A DNA stretch of 64,000 bases from Pseudomonas frederiksbergensis (GTDB lineage Bacteria > Pseudomonadota > Gammaproteobacteria > Pseudomonadales > Pseudomonadaceae): the NCBI RefSeq assembly GCF_000802155.2, contig NZ_JQGJ02000002.1, positions 248,001 to 312,000 of the forward strand, given 5' to 3'. The notes under the pieces are model-generated. The model was given only the letters and a program-made list of their open reading frames with translations, was not told where the DNA came from and ran no database searches. Position 1 is the first letter of the stretch. Each line of letters opens with the position of its first letter. This document shows positions 54,395 through 63,982 of this stretch, piece by piece. A program made the position numbers and the translations under genes.

Positions 54395-55530
54395 TGCAGG
54401 CTCCCGCTCTGGAGATTGCTTGTCGGATGGGGGCGCGCCTGCACGACGCGGACAAGGTCGCCCTCGGCGAGAAAGCCGCCCCCGGCTTCGATCACGGCGG
54501 CAGTGCCGTCGATGCCGGCGGTGATCTCGATCCGATCACCGATGCGCCGTCCCGCTGTCACCTTGGCCTGGGCCACCTTGAATTGGGCGTCTACCTGCAA
54601 GACGTAACTGAAGCCGTCGTGCTGCAGCACCGCAGTTTGTGGCAGCGTCGCCATCCGCTCGGCCCCGACATCGAACTCGCCGCGGGCAAACATCCCGGCA
54701 CGGGCCGCTGTTCCGGCGGGCAGATCGACATACACCAGCCCGTTGCGGGTCTGCATGTCCACCGTTGGTGCGACCCTGCGCACCCTGCCCTCGATCGTCG
54801 CGCCATTGACCGGAATAACCCGCGCAAGCTGGCCGGGATGGAACTTCACAAGGTCCGCTGCCGCGACCTCGGCGCGCCATTCCAAACGTCCGTCGCGGAT
54901 CAAGCGGAACAGCTCCTGGCCAGCGGGCAGCACCGCGCCCACCGTGGCACTGCGCGCCGAAATCACGCCGTCGTCGGGCGCCAGGACATCCGTCTGGGCC
55001 ACGCGCAGGTACTGCAATCGTTCGACGGCCTTGCTCGCCTGCAGCCTCGCCTGTGCCGCGCGTTCGGCTGTGACGTGTTGGTGGACCTGCTGTTGCGACA
55101 GCGCCCCGCTCGACTGCAATTGCCGGGCTCGCTGCGCGTTGCCCCGGGCTTCGGCCAGAGACGCTAGTGCTTCGGCGGTGGCGGCGCGACGCTGCGCGAG
55201 TTCGGCCACCACCGTATCGGAACTGAACGTCGCCAGGACCTGGCCACGGCGGACCACATCGCCAACGTTCACCATGACCTCGGCCAACCGCAAACCATCG
55301 GCCTCAGTGCCAACGCTCGCTTCCTGCCAGGCCATGATGTTGCCGTTCGCCTGGATGCGAACCGGCATCAGCGCCGATTCAAGCCTGGTGACGGCCACGG
55401 TCAGGGCCGGCTTGGGGTAATTTTCCAACTCGGGCGGCCCCGAGTCCGGCGAGATAACCATCATCACCAACGCGATGGCGCAGGCGATGCTCACAACAAA
55501 CAGAACGACATGCCGCACTTTTCTTTTCAT
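54391..55530 (-). CDS. RND periplasmic adaptor (membrane fusion protein)
   Basis: A 379-residue adaptor anchored by HVVLFVVSIACAIALVMMVI. ASVGTEADGLRLAEVMVNVG and VLAPDDGVISARSATVGAVL are the two halves of the lipoyl domain, joined by a helical hairpin (residues about 110-170). It couples the pump to an outer-membrane channel. The start at 55530 gives a short basic cytoplasmic end before the anchor; a longer N-terminus is open. Stop overlaps the pump ATG. Confidence 0.92.
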   Translation of the reverse strand: MKRKVRHVVLFVVSIACAIALVMMVISPDSGPPELENYPKPALTVAVTRLESALMPVRIQANGNIMAWQEASVGTEADGLRLAEVMVNVGDVVRRGQVLATFSSDTVVAELAQRRAATAEALASLAEARGNAQRARQLQSSGALSQQQVHQHVTAERAAQARLQASKAVERLQYLRVAQTDVLAPDDGVISARSATVGAVLPAGQELFRLIRDGRLEWRAEVAAADLVKFHPGQLARVIPVNGATIEGRVRRVAPTVDMQTRNGLVYVDLPAGTAARAGMFARGEFDVGAERMATLPQTAVLQHDGFSYVLQVDAQFKVAQAKVTAGRRIGDRIEITAGIDGTAAVIEAGGGFLAEGDLVRVVQARPHPTSNLQSGSLQ

Positions 55531-55671
55531 GGGGATCGGATTCCTGCGCAGGGTTCGCATCGCTCGCGGGTGCCGAAGGATCGACTTGGCGCGATGGCTC
55601 GAGGCGGCCACTGTCCAACAGGGAGTCTTTCGCAACCCTTACCAGCAAAAGGTTGTTATCCAATCCGAACC

Positions 55672-55687
55672 GTAAGTGTTCAGTAAG
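55672..55687 (+). promoter_or_regulatory. Direct repeat upstream of the MipA/OmpV-two-component operon
   Basis: GTAAG occurs at 55672 and 55683, 11 bases apart, within TAAGTGTTCAGTAAG, 52 bases before the ATG at 55739. The one-turn spacing suits binding of an OmpR-type regulator such as the one encoded at 56542. It also lies in the divergent gap to the RND operon. Confidence 0.4.
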
Positions 55688-55738
55688 AAGAAGTTCTCAA
55701 CGATAGGAAGGCGTCCATCCCACTATCTGGAGACTTCC

Positions 55739-56542
55739 ATGCGTGCCCTGCCCTTATCGAAACCTTCCGTTGCGATCCGGCTGACCATCACCACCTCGGC
55801 GCTTGTCCTGGGCCTGTGCTCGTCGTTCGCGGCCATTGCCGCTGAGGTGCAAGGCTCCGCCTGGGGCCTCGGTGTGGGTGCCGCCAGCAGCCAACAGCCG
55901 TACAAAGGCATTGACCGGGACAGCGAGGTCCTACCACTGATTTACTTTGAAAATGAATATGTGCGCGTCTTTGGCCCGACCGCCGAGATCAAGCTGCCGG
56001 GCCTGGAGATCAGCGACAGCCAACAGCTCGATTTCAGCCTCGTGGGTGAGTACGATTTCAGTGGCTATGATGACGATGACGCACGCATCCTGGAGGGAAT
56101 GAGTGATCGTAAAGGCGGGTTCTGGGCCGGCGCCAAAGTGAGATGGAGCAACGACCTGGCCGATGTCAGCGCCGAGTGGCTGGGCGACGTTTCGAGTAAC
56201 AGTAAGGGCCAGCGCTTTACCCTGGGCCTGGAGCGCACATGGAAGATCGGCGAGCACGTCCGGCTCACGCCACGACTGGCGGCCATCTGGCAAGACGACA
56301 AATACGTCGATTACTACTTCGGCGTCCGGGAACATGAAGCTCGCGCCGATCGGGCAGCCTATGATGGCAAGTCCGGCATGAACACCGAAATTGGCCTGCG
56401 TGGAAACTATATGTTCGATGACCATCACTCCGTGTTTCTGGACCTCAAGGCGACGAGCCTGTCCGATGAAATCAAGGACAGCCCGCTGGTAGACCGATCT
56501 ACCGAAAACAGCGCGCTGTTCGGCTATCTGTACCGCTTCTGA
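55739..56542 (+). CDS. MipA/OmpV-family outer-membrane protein
   Basis: A 267-residue barrel protein. Signal peptide ends at AIAA before EVQGSAWGLGVGAASSQQPY. PLIYFENEYVRVFGPTAEIK and the closing FGYLYRF are family features. Members scaffold peptidoglycan enzymes or respond to envelope stress and cationic compounds. CTGGAG is 6 bases before the ATG. Its stop overlaps the regulator ATG by one base (TGATG), so the barrel is co-expressed with its two-component system. Confidence 0.88.
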   Translation: MRALPLSKPSVAIRLTITTSALVLGLCSSFAAIAAEVQGSAWGLGVGAASSQQPYKGIDRDSEVLPLIYFENEYVRVFGPTAEIKLPGLEISDSQQLDFSLVGEYDFSGYDDDDARILEGMSDRKGGFWAGAKVRWSNDLADVSAEWLGDVSSNSKGQRFTLGLERTWKIGEHVRLTPRLAAIWQDDKYVDYYFGVREHEARADRAAYDGKSGMNTEIGLRGNYMFDDHHSVFLDLKATSLSDEIKDSPLVDRSTENSALFGYLYRF

Positions 56543-57228
56543 TGAGCCGCATACTGCTGGTCGAAGACCATGAGCGCCTGGCGCAACTGGTGTGCAAGGG
56601 CTTGGCGGGCGCAGGCATCGCCGTCGACGTCATCAGCCGCATCGATGCCGCGTGGGCGGCCATCCAGCAAGTGCCTTACCAGGCGTTGATCCTCGACCGG
56701 GGCCTGCCGGACGGCGATGGGCTGCTCCTGCTCGAACGCTTGCGTAACGCCGGGCTGGGCCTGCCTTGCCTGGTGCTGACGGCCCGCGACGCATTGCACG
56801 ACCGGATCGAAGGCCTGGACGCCGGGGCGGACGACTACTTGCCCAAGCCATTCGCCATGGACGAAATGGTCGCGCGCGTGCGGGCCTTGTTGCGTCGCCC
56901 CGTGGAGCGCCGCCCCTTGGCCCCGTACCACGGCGACCTCAGCGTGCAGCCCGACGCGGGGGTCATGTGCAGCATCGAAGGCAGCGTCCCACTCGCGCCG
57001 GCGGAGATGCAGATCATGCTGTTATTGCTGCGCAAGCCCGGCGAAATCGTCCGTCGCAACGCCATCGAGGCGGCCGCGTGGGGCCTGAGCGAAGCGGTAA
57101 CGCCGAACGCCCTCGACGTCGCTCTGCACCGTATTCGGCGCAAGCTGCTGGCGATCGGTTCCCGTCAACGGATAGTCAATTTGAGAGGCCTGGGTTATGC
57201 CCTTCGTCAAGACGACCTGGCGCAATAG
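56542..57228 (+). CDS. OmpR-family response regulator (QseB/TctD-like)
   Basis: A 228-residue regulator. Receiver: acidic VEDHER, phospho-Asp in ALILDRGLPDGDG, Lys in PKPFAM. The effector domain is a winged helix with NALDVALHRIRRKLLAIGSR and a final VNLRGLGYALRQDD. It likely controls its own operon and the divergent RND genes through the 208-base gap. Confidence 0.93.
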   Translation: MSRILLVEDHERLAQLVCKGLAGAGIAVDVISRIDAAWAAIQQVPYQALILDRGLPDGDGLLLLERLRNAGLGLPCLVLTARDALHDRIEGLDAGADDYLPKPFAMDEMVARVRALLRRPVERRPLAPYHGDLSVQPDAGVMCSIEGSVPLAPAEMQIMLLLLRKPGEIVRRNAIEAAAWGLSEAVTPNALDVALHRIRRKLLAIGSRQRIVNLRGLGYALRQDDLAQ

Positions 57229-58579
57229 CATCAGCTTCAAGGTGCTGCTCGCCTACGTCGCCGGCGTGGGCTTGAGCATTTTGCTGATTGCCCTGGGCGC
57301 CTTCGCGCTCATCACGTCCAGGAGCGATATCCTGCTGACCACCGACGTCGCCGAGCGCACCCATGAACTGGCCGGCAAGCTGCTGTTCGACGCTGCGGGC
57401 CGGCCGACCGGCTTCGATGACAGCGAAGGTGATCGCGTCTGGACCTTCAAGAGCCTGGGCGAGGAGATCGGCTACCGCGTGCTGGACTCGCAGGCAAACG
57501 TCGCGCTGGCCTCCACCGACCAAGCATTCTGGTCCCCGGTCGCAAAGGCAGCGCCATCGGAACAAGGTCACTTCAAGTTCGAGCGCGAAGGCATCCCGAT
57601 GTACGCCGCTACCGCCCCGGTGGAGCACAACGGCGCGACTTGGTACCTGCAATTCGCCGTCAGCGAACGATTGATGGAACTGCTTCACCAAGGTTTCGCC
57701 TGGCCTTTCATGGGGGCCGGTATCGTCCTGTTCAGCCTGGTGCTGCTTTTCGTCTTTGGTGCCTGCGCCTATTTCACCCTGGGTTATGCGCTTAAGCCGC
57801 TGCGCGAGGTCTCGGAGTCGGCGGCGACCATTTCCCCTCGATCGTTGCACTCACGCCTGGAAAGCAAAAACGTGCCATGGGAAGTGGCGCCACTGGTCCG
57901 CAGCTTCAACAGCGCGCTTGAACGCCTGGAACAGGGTTACCGTGTGCAGCAGGAATTCCTGGCGACCGCGGCCCATGAGCTGAAGACGCCACTGGCGTTG
58001 ATCCGCGCACAAATCGAATTAATGGCGCCAGACAAGGGTCGCGACTCGCTGCTCGATGACGTCGCGCACATGACGCGCCAAGTCCAACAACTGCTACTGC
58101 TGGCCGAAACCAGCGAGGCTCACAACTACAGCTTCGCAGTGGTGGATGTCGGGGAAGTCGCCCAGCAAGCCGCAGCCTATCTGCAACGCATGGCCGACGC
58201 CGCGTGCGTGGGCATCGTCGTGGCTGGGCCCGCAGATACGCAAACACCCTGGCAGGCCGACCGCAGCGCGCTGTTCACGCTGCTGAAAAACCTGCTGGAA
58301 AACGCCATCCAGCATGCGCCCGCAGGTACGCAAGTCCGAGTGGAATTCACCACAAGCAGGCTGACCGTACGCGACTGGGGGCCTGGCGTGGGGCAAGCCC
58401 AACTGCCGCAGATATTCACCCGTTTCTGGCGAGGCGCCCATCGGCGCGATCACGGCGCGGGACTGGGGCTGACCATCTGCCAGGAGATCGCCCGCGCACA
58501 CGGATGGACGCTGGTTGCGCAGCGGGAGGAGCCAGGCTTGTCGTTCTGTTTGTCCCGGCATCACGCAGGGCCCGGATGA
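57197..58579 (+). CDS. Sensor histidine kinase (QseC-like)
   Basis: A 460-residue kinase overlapping the regulator by 32 bases. TM1 is VLLAYVAGVGLSILLIALGA, the periplasmic sensor is about 130 residues, TM2 is FMGAGIVLFSLVLLFVFGA. The phospho-His lies in ATAAHELKTPLALI, with N-box KNLLENAIQHAP and G-box HGAGLGLTICQEI. Signal unknown; envelope position fits its barrel-protein partner. Confidence 0.93.
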   Translation: MPFVKTTWRNSISFKVLLAYVAGVGLSILLIALGAFALITSRSDILLTTDVAERTHELAGKLLFDAAGRPTGFDDSEGDRVWTFKSLGEEIGYRVLDSQANVALASTDQAFWSPVAKAAPSEQGHFKFEREGIPMYAATAPVEHNGATWYLQFAVSERLMELLHQGFAWPFMGAGIVLFSLVLLFVFGACAYFTLGYALKPLREVSESAATISPRSLHSRLESKNVPWEVAPLVRSFNSALERLEQGYRVQQEFLATAAHELKTPLALIRAQIELMAPDKGRDSLLDDVAHMTRQVQQLLLLAETSEAHNYSFAVVDVGEVAQQAAAYLQRMADAACVGIVVAGPADTQTPWQADRSALFTLLKNLLENAIQHAPAGTQVRVEFTTSRLTVRDWGPGVGQAQLPQIFTRFWRGAHRRDHGAGLGLTICQEIARAHGWTLVAQREEPGLSFCLSRHHAGPG

Positions 58580-58599
58580 AATCCAGGCCCAGCCGACGC

Positions 58600-59532
58600 T
58601 CAATAATCCCAGGACCCCGCCACCCAACGAAACGCATCACCGTCGATCGCCACCCGGCCGACGGACGGAAACGACAGGTGGGTTGCCACGAACAGCTCCC
58701 CGCTCGCCGCAGCCTCTCGCATCAGCCGTACGCGAACGCGCACCGCTTCTTCAGGATCATGTTCGAAGCCGTTTTGCCAATCGGGGTGGTCGAAGGCCAC
58801 CGGGAACAAGGCGTCACCGGCAAACGTGAGTTTTTCGCGCCCAGACCTCACGTGCACCACGCTGTGCCCCGGGGTATGCCCGCCGGTGCGTTTGACCACG
58901 ACACCCGGTGCCACTTCATATTCCTGTTCAAAGGTGCGCAATTTGTCGTGGTACGCCTCCATGAACTGCCGCGCGGTGGTGTGCAGCACTTCGGGTATCG
59001 GCGCAGGCATGACGGTGCGCGAGAAGTCCGGTTCCGCCCAGAAGTCGACTTCGGTCTTACACACATGGATTCGTACATCCGGACGCAGGCGATTCCGGAC
59101 CTCATCGACCAGCAGCCCACCAATGTGGTCCATGTGCATATGGGTGATGACCACATCGGTGATCGAGGACAGCTCGATCCCGGCCGCCTCCAACCGCTTG
59201 GGAAACAGTCCGGCGCGCGGGAAGCCGGGGAACTGCCCGCCCAGCCCGGCGTCGACGAGCAGGGTTTGCTCGCCGCTGCGCACCACCAGCACGTTGAGCG
59301 CCCAATCGAACGCGTCCGGGCCCAGGAACATATCCTTGAACCAGGCGGCACGGGCGGCGGGGTCGACATTGGTGGACATGGTCGAGGTCGGCAGCGGCAA
59401 CACGCCATCGCTGATCACCAGCACGTCGATGTCGCCGACCTTGAGTGCGTAGCGCGACGGGACCAGCTCCTCGGTCGCGGATGTTCCCTGGACTGCGGTT
59501 TTTTTCGCTGGGTCTTGCAGATGCATCGTCAT
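58600..59532 (-). CDS. Metallo-beta-lactamase-fold hydrolase
   Basis: A 310-residue MBL protein. The zinc motif is THMHMDHIGGL, further ligands lie in TPGHSVVH and in FAGDALFP with a C-terminal ATHLS. This branch includes lactonases and other ester hydrolases. AGGAGA is 8 bases before the ATG at 59532. It is divergent from the iorAB genes by 244 bases. A quorum-quenching type lactonase is conceivable but cannot be told from sequence. Confidence 0.88.
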   Translation of the reverse strand: MTMHLQDPAKKTAVQGTSATEELVPSRYALKVGDIDVLVISDGVLPLPTSTMSTNVDPAARAAWFKDMFLGPDAFDWALNVLVVRSGEQTLLVDAGLGGQFPGFPRAGLFPKRLEAAGIELSSITDVVITHMHMDHIGGLLVDEVRNRLRPDVRIHVCKTEVDFWAEPDFSRTVMPAPIPEVLHTTARQFMEAYHDKLRTFEQEYEVAPGVVVKRTGGHTPGHSVVHVRSGREKLTFAGDALFPVAFDHPDWQNGFEHDPEEAVRVRVRLMREAAASGELFVATHLSFPSVGRVAIDGDAFRWVAGSWDY

Positions 59533-59776
59533 GATCGCTCTCCTGTGCTGAATGAGGATCCGTTTTGACGGATCACCTGGAGAACGAGTGTGCATCGCGG
59601 CGCGGCGCGCTCGGTATCATACGCGGGTATGCCGCGCCTACCTCTTGGCGTGGTCGTTTCAAACCAACGGCTGGCAATTTGCACGATTGGGCAATCATCG
59701 GACCGGATCATGCAAGCTATCGCGCCCAATGCTTTCTATAGTAATCGGTGCCCAACCATCTGGAGCTGGTCCGACT

Positions 59777-60250
59777 ATGAGCGCCCTCAATATCAATGGC
59801 CGTGAGCACACGGTCGACGTAGATCCCGGCACCCCAATTCTCTGGGCCCTGCGCGACACGCTGGGCATGACCGGCACCAAGTTCGGCTGCGGTGCAGCCT
59901 TGTGCGGCGCCTGCACCGTTCACCTGGACGGCCAGGCCATTCGCTCCTGCGTGACGCCGGTTGCCGCGGCGGTTGGCAAGAAAATCACCACCATCGAAGC
60001 GGCCACCGATGGCAGCGACCCGGTGGGCAATGCCGTGCACGAGGCTTGGGTCAAGCATGACGTGGCGCAGTGCGGCTACTGCCAGAGCGGCCAGATCATG
60101 AGCGCGACCGCGTTCCTCAAGGCCCAACCCAAGGGCAAGCAGCCGACACCGGCCGAGATCGACTCGGCCATGGCCGGCAATATCTGCCGCTGCGGCACCT
60201 ATGCCCGAATCCGCGCCGCGGTGGCCGATGCCGCCAAAGCCCTCGCCTGA
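59777..60250 (+). CDS. iorA: Isoquinoline 1-oxidoreductase-type (2Fe-2S) small subunit
   Basis: A 157-residue iron-sulfur subunit of the xanthine-oxidase family. Plant-type cluster: [11 protein letters not shown] with an upstream GTKFGC and a later RSC; second cluster: CGYCQSGQ and ICRCGTY. It passes electrons from the molybdenum subunit encoded 14 bases downstream. The ATG at 59777 gives the normal start [14 protein letters not shown]; a longer frame from 59552 is unsupported. Confidence 0.92.
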   Translation: MSALNINGREHTVDVDPGTPILWALRDTLGMTGTKFGCGAALCGACTVHLDGQAIRSCVTPVAAAVGKKITTIEAATDGSDPVGNAVHEAWVKHDVAQCGYCQSGQIMSATAFLKAQPKGKQPTPAEIDSAMAGNICRCGTYARIRAAVADAAKALA

Positions 60251-60263
60251 CAGGGAGTTCGCC

Positions 60264-62504
60264 ATGCTGAACGAGATTTTTCCAACCGAACTACCCCGTG
60301 CTTTGCAGCACCTGCTCGAACGCGATGATGCGGACGGTCCCGCGACCCTGCCCCGCCGCAGCGTCCTCAAGATCGTCGGCATCGGCGGCCTGGCCTTGGG
60401 CGCATTTCCTCACCTGGCCCTTGGGCAACAAGCCAATGCGGCTGGCGAAGGCCCCCTCAAGCCGACCCAACAACCTTCGGCCTTCGTGCAGATCGCGCCC
60501 AACGGCGAGGTGACGGTGACGATCAATCGCCTCGAGTTCGGCCAAGGCGTACAGACGGGCCTGCCGATGATCCTCGCCGAAGAGCTCGACGCCGACTGGA
60601 GCCTGGTGCGTACGCGCAACGGCAACAACGACGCGGCCTACATGGATCCAGCCTTTGGCATTCACCTCACCGGCGGTTCCAATTCGATCAAGAACAGCTA
60701 CACCCAATACCGTGAACTGGGTGCCCGGGCCCGGTCGATGCTGCTGGCCGCTGCGGCGGCGCGCTGGAATGTCGACCCCGCCAGCCTGACCACGCAAAAC
60801 GGCACGGTGCTTGGCCCAGGCGGCCGCAAGGCAACCTACGGCGAGCTGGCCGAAGCCGCCATGGCGATGCCCGTGCCGGAGAAGGTCATGCTCAAGGATC
60901 CCAGGGAATTCCGCATCATCGGCCAGGCCACCACCCGCCTCGACGCCAAGGCCAAGAGCAGCGGCCAACAGGATTTCGGCATCGATGTGCACCTGCCGGG
61001 GCAACTGACCGCAGTGGTCGCCCGACCGCCGGTGTTCGGCGCCCGCATCGCCTCCCTGGACGACGGCGCCGCACGCGCCACCAAAGGCGTGAAAGCCGTG
61101 TTGAGTGTGCCGCTCGATGGCGGTGCCGAAGGCGTCGCGGTGATCGCCGACGGTTATTGGCAGGCGAAGCTGGCACGGGATGCGCTGAAAGTCGAATGGG
61201 ACGTGTCCCAGGTCGAAAAAGTCGACACGGAAAAACAACTGGCCCAGTACCGCGAACTGGCCCGCCAATCCGGGCCTCTGCACTTCGATGCCGATATGAA
61301 GCCGCTGGCTAGCGCGCCGCACCAGTTGGAGGCGGAGTTCGTATTCCCTTATCTGGCCCACGCGCCCATGGAGCCGCTGAACTGCACCGTCCAGCTGTCC
61401 GAGGGCCGCGCGCAGTTGTGGGTGGGCACGCAATTCCCCGGTGGCGACGGCGCGGCGGCGGCCAAGGTGCTGAATCTCAAGCCCGAGCAAGTCCAGGTGA
61501 ATGTGCAGATCGCTGGCGGTGGCTTCGGCCGGCGCGGCGTGCCCACCAATGACTTCGTCGTGCAGGCCTGCGAAGTGGCCAAGGCCGCCCGCGCCGCGGG
61601 GCTCGATGCACCGATCCGCACCCTATGGAGCCGAGAAGACGACATCAAGGGCGGCTACTACCGCCCCATGCACTTGCACCGCGCGCGTATCGGCTTCGAC
61701 GACAGCGGCAAGGTGTTGGCCTGGGATCATGCCCTGGTCGGCCAATCCATTCTCACCGGCACCCTGTTCGCCGGGCAGATGAAAAACGGCATCGACCCCA
61801 CCGCCACAGAAGGTTTGCGCGATCCGTATCCATTGCCGATGCGATTGACCGTGCACCATCCCAAACTCAACGTGCCCGTGCTCTGGTGGCGCAGCGTCGG
61901 CTCGACCCACACCGCTTTCGTGATGGAAACATTGCTCGACGAAATCGCCCGCACGACCAAGCAAGACCCGGTGGCGTACCGGATGAAACTGTTTGGCGAC
62001 CAGAACCCGCGCCATCGCGACGCACTGCAACTGGCGGTGGACAAGAGCGAGTACGGCAAGCGCGCGCTGCCCGCCGGTCATGCCTGGGGCGTGGCGGTAC
62101 ATGAATCGTTCAGCTCGGTGGTGGCCTACGTGGTCGAAGCCTCGGTGCAGGATGGCCGTCCGGTGCTCCACAACGTCACGGCGGGCGTGCACTGCAACCT
62201 GGTGGTCAACCCGCGCAGTGTTGAAGCCCAGGTCCAAGGCGCCGCCCTGATGGGCCTGTCGATGTGCCTGCCGGGCGGCGCCGTGACGTTGAAGGACGGC
62301 GTCGTGCAGCAAAGCAACTTTGCCGACTTCAGCGTGCCGCGCATCACCGACATGCCGCAGATTGCGGTTCATATCGTCCCCAGCGCCGAACCACCGACTG
62401 GCATGGGCGAACCCGGCCTGCCCGCCTTGGCCCCTGCGTTTGCCAATGCCATCGCCAGCCTGACGGGCAAACCGCTACGGCAGTTGCCGTTCAGCCTGGC
62501 TTGA
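60264..62504 (+). CDS. iorB: Isoquinoline 1-oxidoreductase-type molybdopterin large subunit
   Basis: A 746-residue molybdenum hydroxylase. The N-terminal [20 protein letters not shown] is twin-arginine-like, so the complex is probably exported to the periplasm, as for other IorB-like aldehyde oxidoreductases. [18 protein letters not shown] is a cofactor-binding loop and [16 protein letters not shown] holds the catalytic Glu (GEPG). It hydroxylates an N-heterocycle or oxidises an aldehyde. CAGGGAG precedes the ATG. No cytochrome subunit or maturation factor follows. Confidence 0.92.
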   Translation: MLNEIFPTELPRALQHLLERDDADGPATLPRRSVLKIVGIGGLALGAFPHLALGQQANAAGEGPLKPTQQPSAFVQIAPNGEVTVTINRLEFGQGVQTGLPMILAEELDADWSLVRTRNGNNDAAYMDPAFGIHLTGGSNSIKNSYTQYRELGARARSMLLAAAAARWNVDPASLTTQNGTVLGPGGRKATYGELAEAAMAMPVPEKVMLKDPREFRIIGQATTRLDAKAKSSGQQDFGIDVHLPGQLTAVVARPPVFGARIASLDDGAARATKGVKAVLSVPLDGGAEGVAVIADGYWQAKLARDALKVEWDVSQVEKVDTEKQLAQYRELARQSGPLHFDADMKPLASAPHQLEAEFVFPYLAHAPMEPLNCTVQLSEGRAQLWVGTQFPGGDGAAAAKVLNLKPEQVQVNVQIAGGGFGRRGVPTNDFVVQACEVAKAARAAGLDAPIRTLWSREDDIKGGYYRPMHLHRARIGFDDSGKVLAWDHALVGQSILTGTLFAGQMKNGIDPTATEGLRDPYPLPMRLTVHHPKLNVPVLWWRSVGSTHTAFVMETLLDEIARTTKQDPVAYRMKLFGDQNPRHRDALQLAVDKSEYGKRALPAGHAWGVAVHESFSSVVAYVVEASVQDGRPVLHNVTAGVHCNLVVNPRSVEAQVQGAALMGLSMCLPGGAVTLKDGVVQQSNFADFSVPRITDMPQIAVHIVPSAEPPTGMGEPGLPALAPAFANAIASLTGKPLRQLPFSLA

Positions 62505-62525
62505 TTCGGAGTAGATGCCGAACCT

Positions 62526-62553
62526 GTGGCGAGGGGTTTATCTCCCTCGCCAC
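62526..62553. repeat. REP palindrome
   Basis: GTGGCGAGGG and CCCTCGCCAC arms around an 8-base loop, the same outer sequence as the element at 19052. It sits between the convergent iorB and DUF2790 genes. Confidence 0.8.
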
Positions 62554-62575
62554 CGCCCCATGGGCGCCCGTTTCC

Positions 62576-62839
62576 TCAATTGTCCTGGCCGCAGTTCTGC
62601 CCGACTGAGCTGTAATCCAGCGCCTGGATCGCGCCAGTGGAGTCCAGGTAGGTCATGCGCGATTCGACGACGCCGCAGCCCGAGCCCGGCCCTTGCTTGA
62701 CCGACAGCACCTTGGCGATGTCCAGGTGATCGCCGTATATGTAGGTGTGCGGCTTGACGGCGTCCTGGGCGTTGGCTGCCACGGCGCCGAGGCTGAGGAT
62801 GGCAAACAGGGAAGCGATGCTGAGGTTCTTGACGTTCAT
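62576..62839 (-). CDS. Small secreted DUF2790 protein
   Basis: An 87-residue protein with a signal peptide (MNVKNLSIASLFAILSLGAV...ANA) and a mature part starting QDAVKPHTYIYGDHLDIAKV, then two Cys (GSGCGVVE, GQNCGQDN) that may form a disulfide. DUF2790 proteins are a Pseudomonas speciality of unknown function, often strongly regulated. CGGAGA is 8 bases before the ATG. Confidence 0.88.
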   Translation of the reverse strand: MNVKNLSIASLFAILSLGAVAANAQDAVKPHTYIYGDHLDIAKVLSVKQGPGSGCGVVESRMTYLDSTGAIQALDYSSVGQNCGQDN

Positions 62840-63019
62840 GGCGATGTCTCCGACGTTTGAGTGAGTACCTGAGACGGCTTGTGCTGTCTCGATGGGCTCA
62901 TTTGACGCCGGTGACGTATCCCGGGTGTGTCACTGAAGGGCCGAAAGGAATCAGTGCGTATCGACACAAGGTCTGGATACACAGAGATACAATCCCGCCG
63001 AAATGTCGAAGGCAGTCAG

Positions 63020-63982
63020 CTATTTCCACGCTCGCCACCGACCCCGCGCATGCAGATACGCCGCGACATCGCCGTAGCCCAACTGGGCGGCGATTCCCGA
63101 CAGCGACTCGCCTTGCATTTCCAGGTGCAATTCCAACTCCGCGCGAACCTGGTCGAGCAATTGCCTGAAAGTTGTGCCTTCGTCCTCCAGGCGTCTGCGC
63201 AGCGTCCTGGGAGTCTGGTGCATCGCTTGGGACAGCTCGTCCAGACTCGGTGCCGTGCCTTTTGCCAAGGTCCTCCGCACACCCTCGGCCACCTTGCCTG
63301 ACCAGCCGGTGAAGTTGCGATGGGCGGCCATCCGCCTATCCAGCTCCTGGGTCAGCAACTCCAGCATGCCGTGATGGCGGGTCTGCATCGGCAGGGCCAG
63401 GCTAGGCGCATCGAAATAGAGGACGTTCGACGGGCAGTCGAATTCGATATGGCTGCCAAACCACTGGCTGTATTGCTTGTGATACGCCGGGCGCGGATGA
63501 CTAAACCGGGCCAGGATCGGTTGCACCACCTGCCCCGTCCCCCTGCGCAACTGCGCGATGGACATCGCGCCATAATGCTCCACGACATAGCGCGCCAACT
63601 CGCCGGGCGCATCGACGTTCAGCTCGACACCGACGCCGTGGTCATCGTCGAGCAGTCGTACAGAGTCGGTGTCCGCCGCAAGCGGCGCGTAGCGGGACCA
63701 CAGCCGCATGGCGGACAACACATCGGGGCTGTATAGGCACAAATAGGCCAGGACATGCCAATCCTGAGGTGTGAACACGGTGAACAGCTTCAGCCCGATG
63801 GCCGAATCGACGCGCGCCGCCTCGCGCCAGAGCTGATCGAGTTCGACCAGGCTGTAATCACGGTTTCGCTCGCGGGCATGCGCATCCAGATAACGCTCCA
63901 GCACCAGGCCCAACTTGCCTCGATGAAAACGCTGGGGCGAACGATTGGCCTGTTCTCGCTCGATTTTGTCCGTTTCGCGCAT
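63020..63982 (-). CDS. AraC-family regulator with shortened C-terminus
   Basis: A 320-residue regulator. It has an Arabinose_bd-like N-terminal domain and helix-turn-helix LDELSQAMHQTPRTLRRRLE. The second recognition region, ESLSGIAAQLGYGDVAAYLH, is followed by ARGRWRAWK and a stop, whereas relatives continue with F-R-R-W-x-G-x-x-P-x-x-Y-R (compare the complete protein at 33195). About ten residues are therefore missing or altered. The start at 63982 lacks a clear ribosome-binding site and lies 18 bases from the window edge. Confidence 0.82.
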   Translation of the reverse strand: MRETDKIEREQANRSPQRFHRGKLGLVLERYLDAHARERNRDYSLVELDQLWREAARVDSAIGLKLFTVFTPQDWHVLAYLCLYSPDVLSAMRLWSRYAPLAADTDSVRLLDDDHGVGVELNVDAPGELARYVVEHYGAMSIAQLRRGTGQVVQPILARFSHPRPAYHKQYSQWFGSHIEFDCPSNVLYFDAPSLALPMQTRHHGMLELLTQELDRRMAAHRNFTGWSGKVAEGVRRTLAKGTAPSLDELSQAMHQTPRTLRRRLEDEGTTFRQLLDQVRAELELHLEMQGESLSGIAAQLGYGDVAAYLHARGRWRAWK

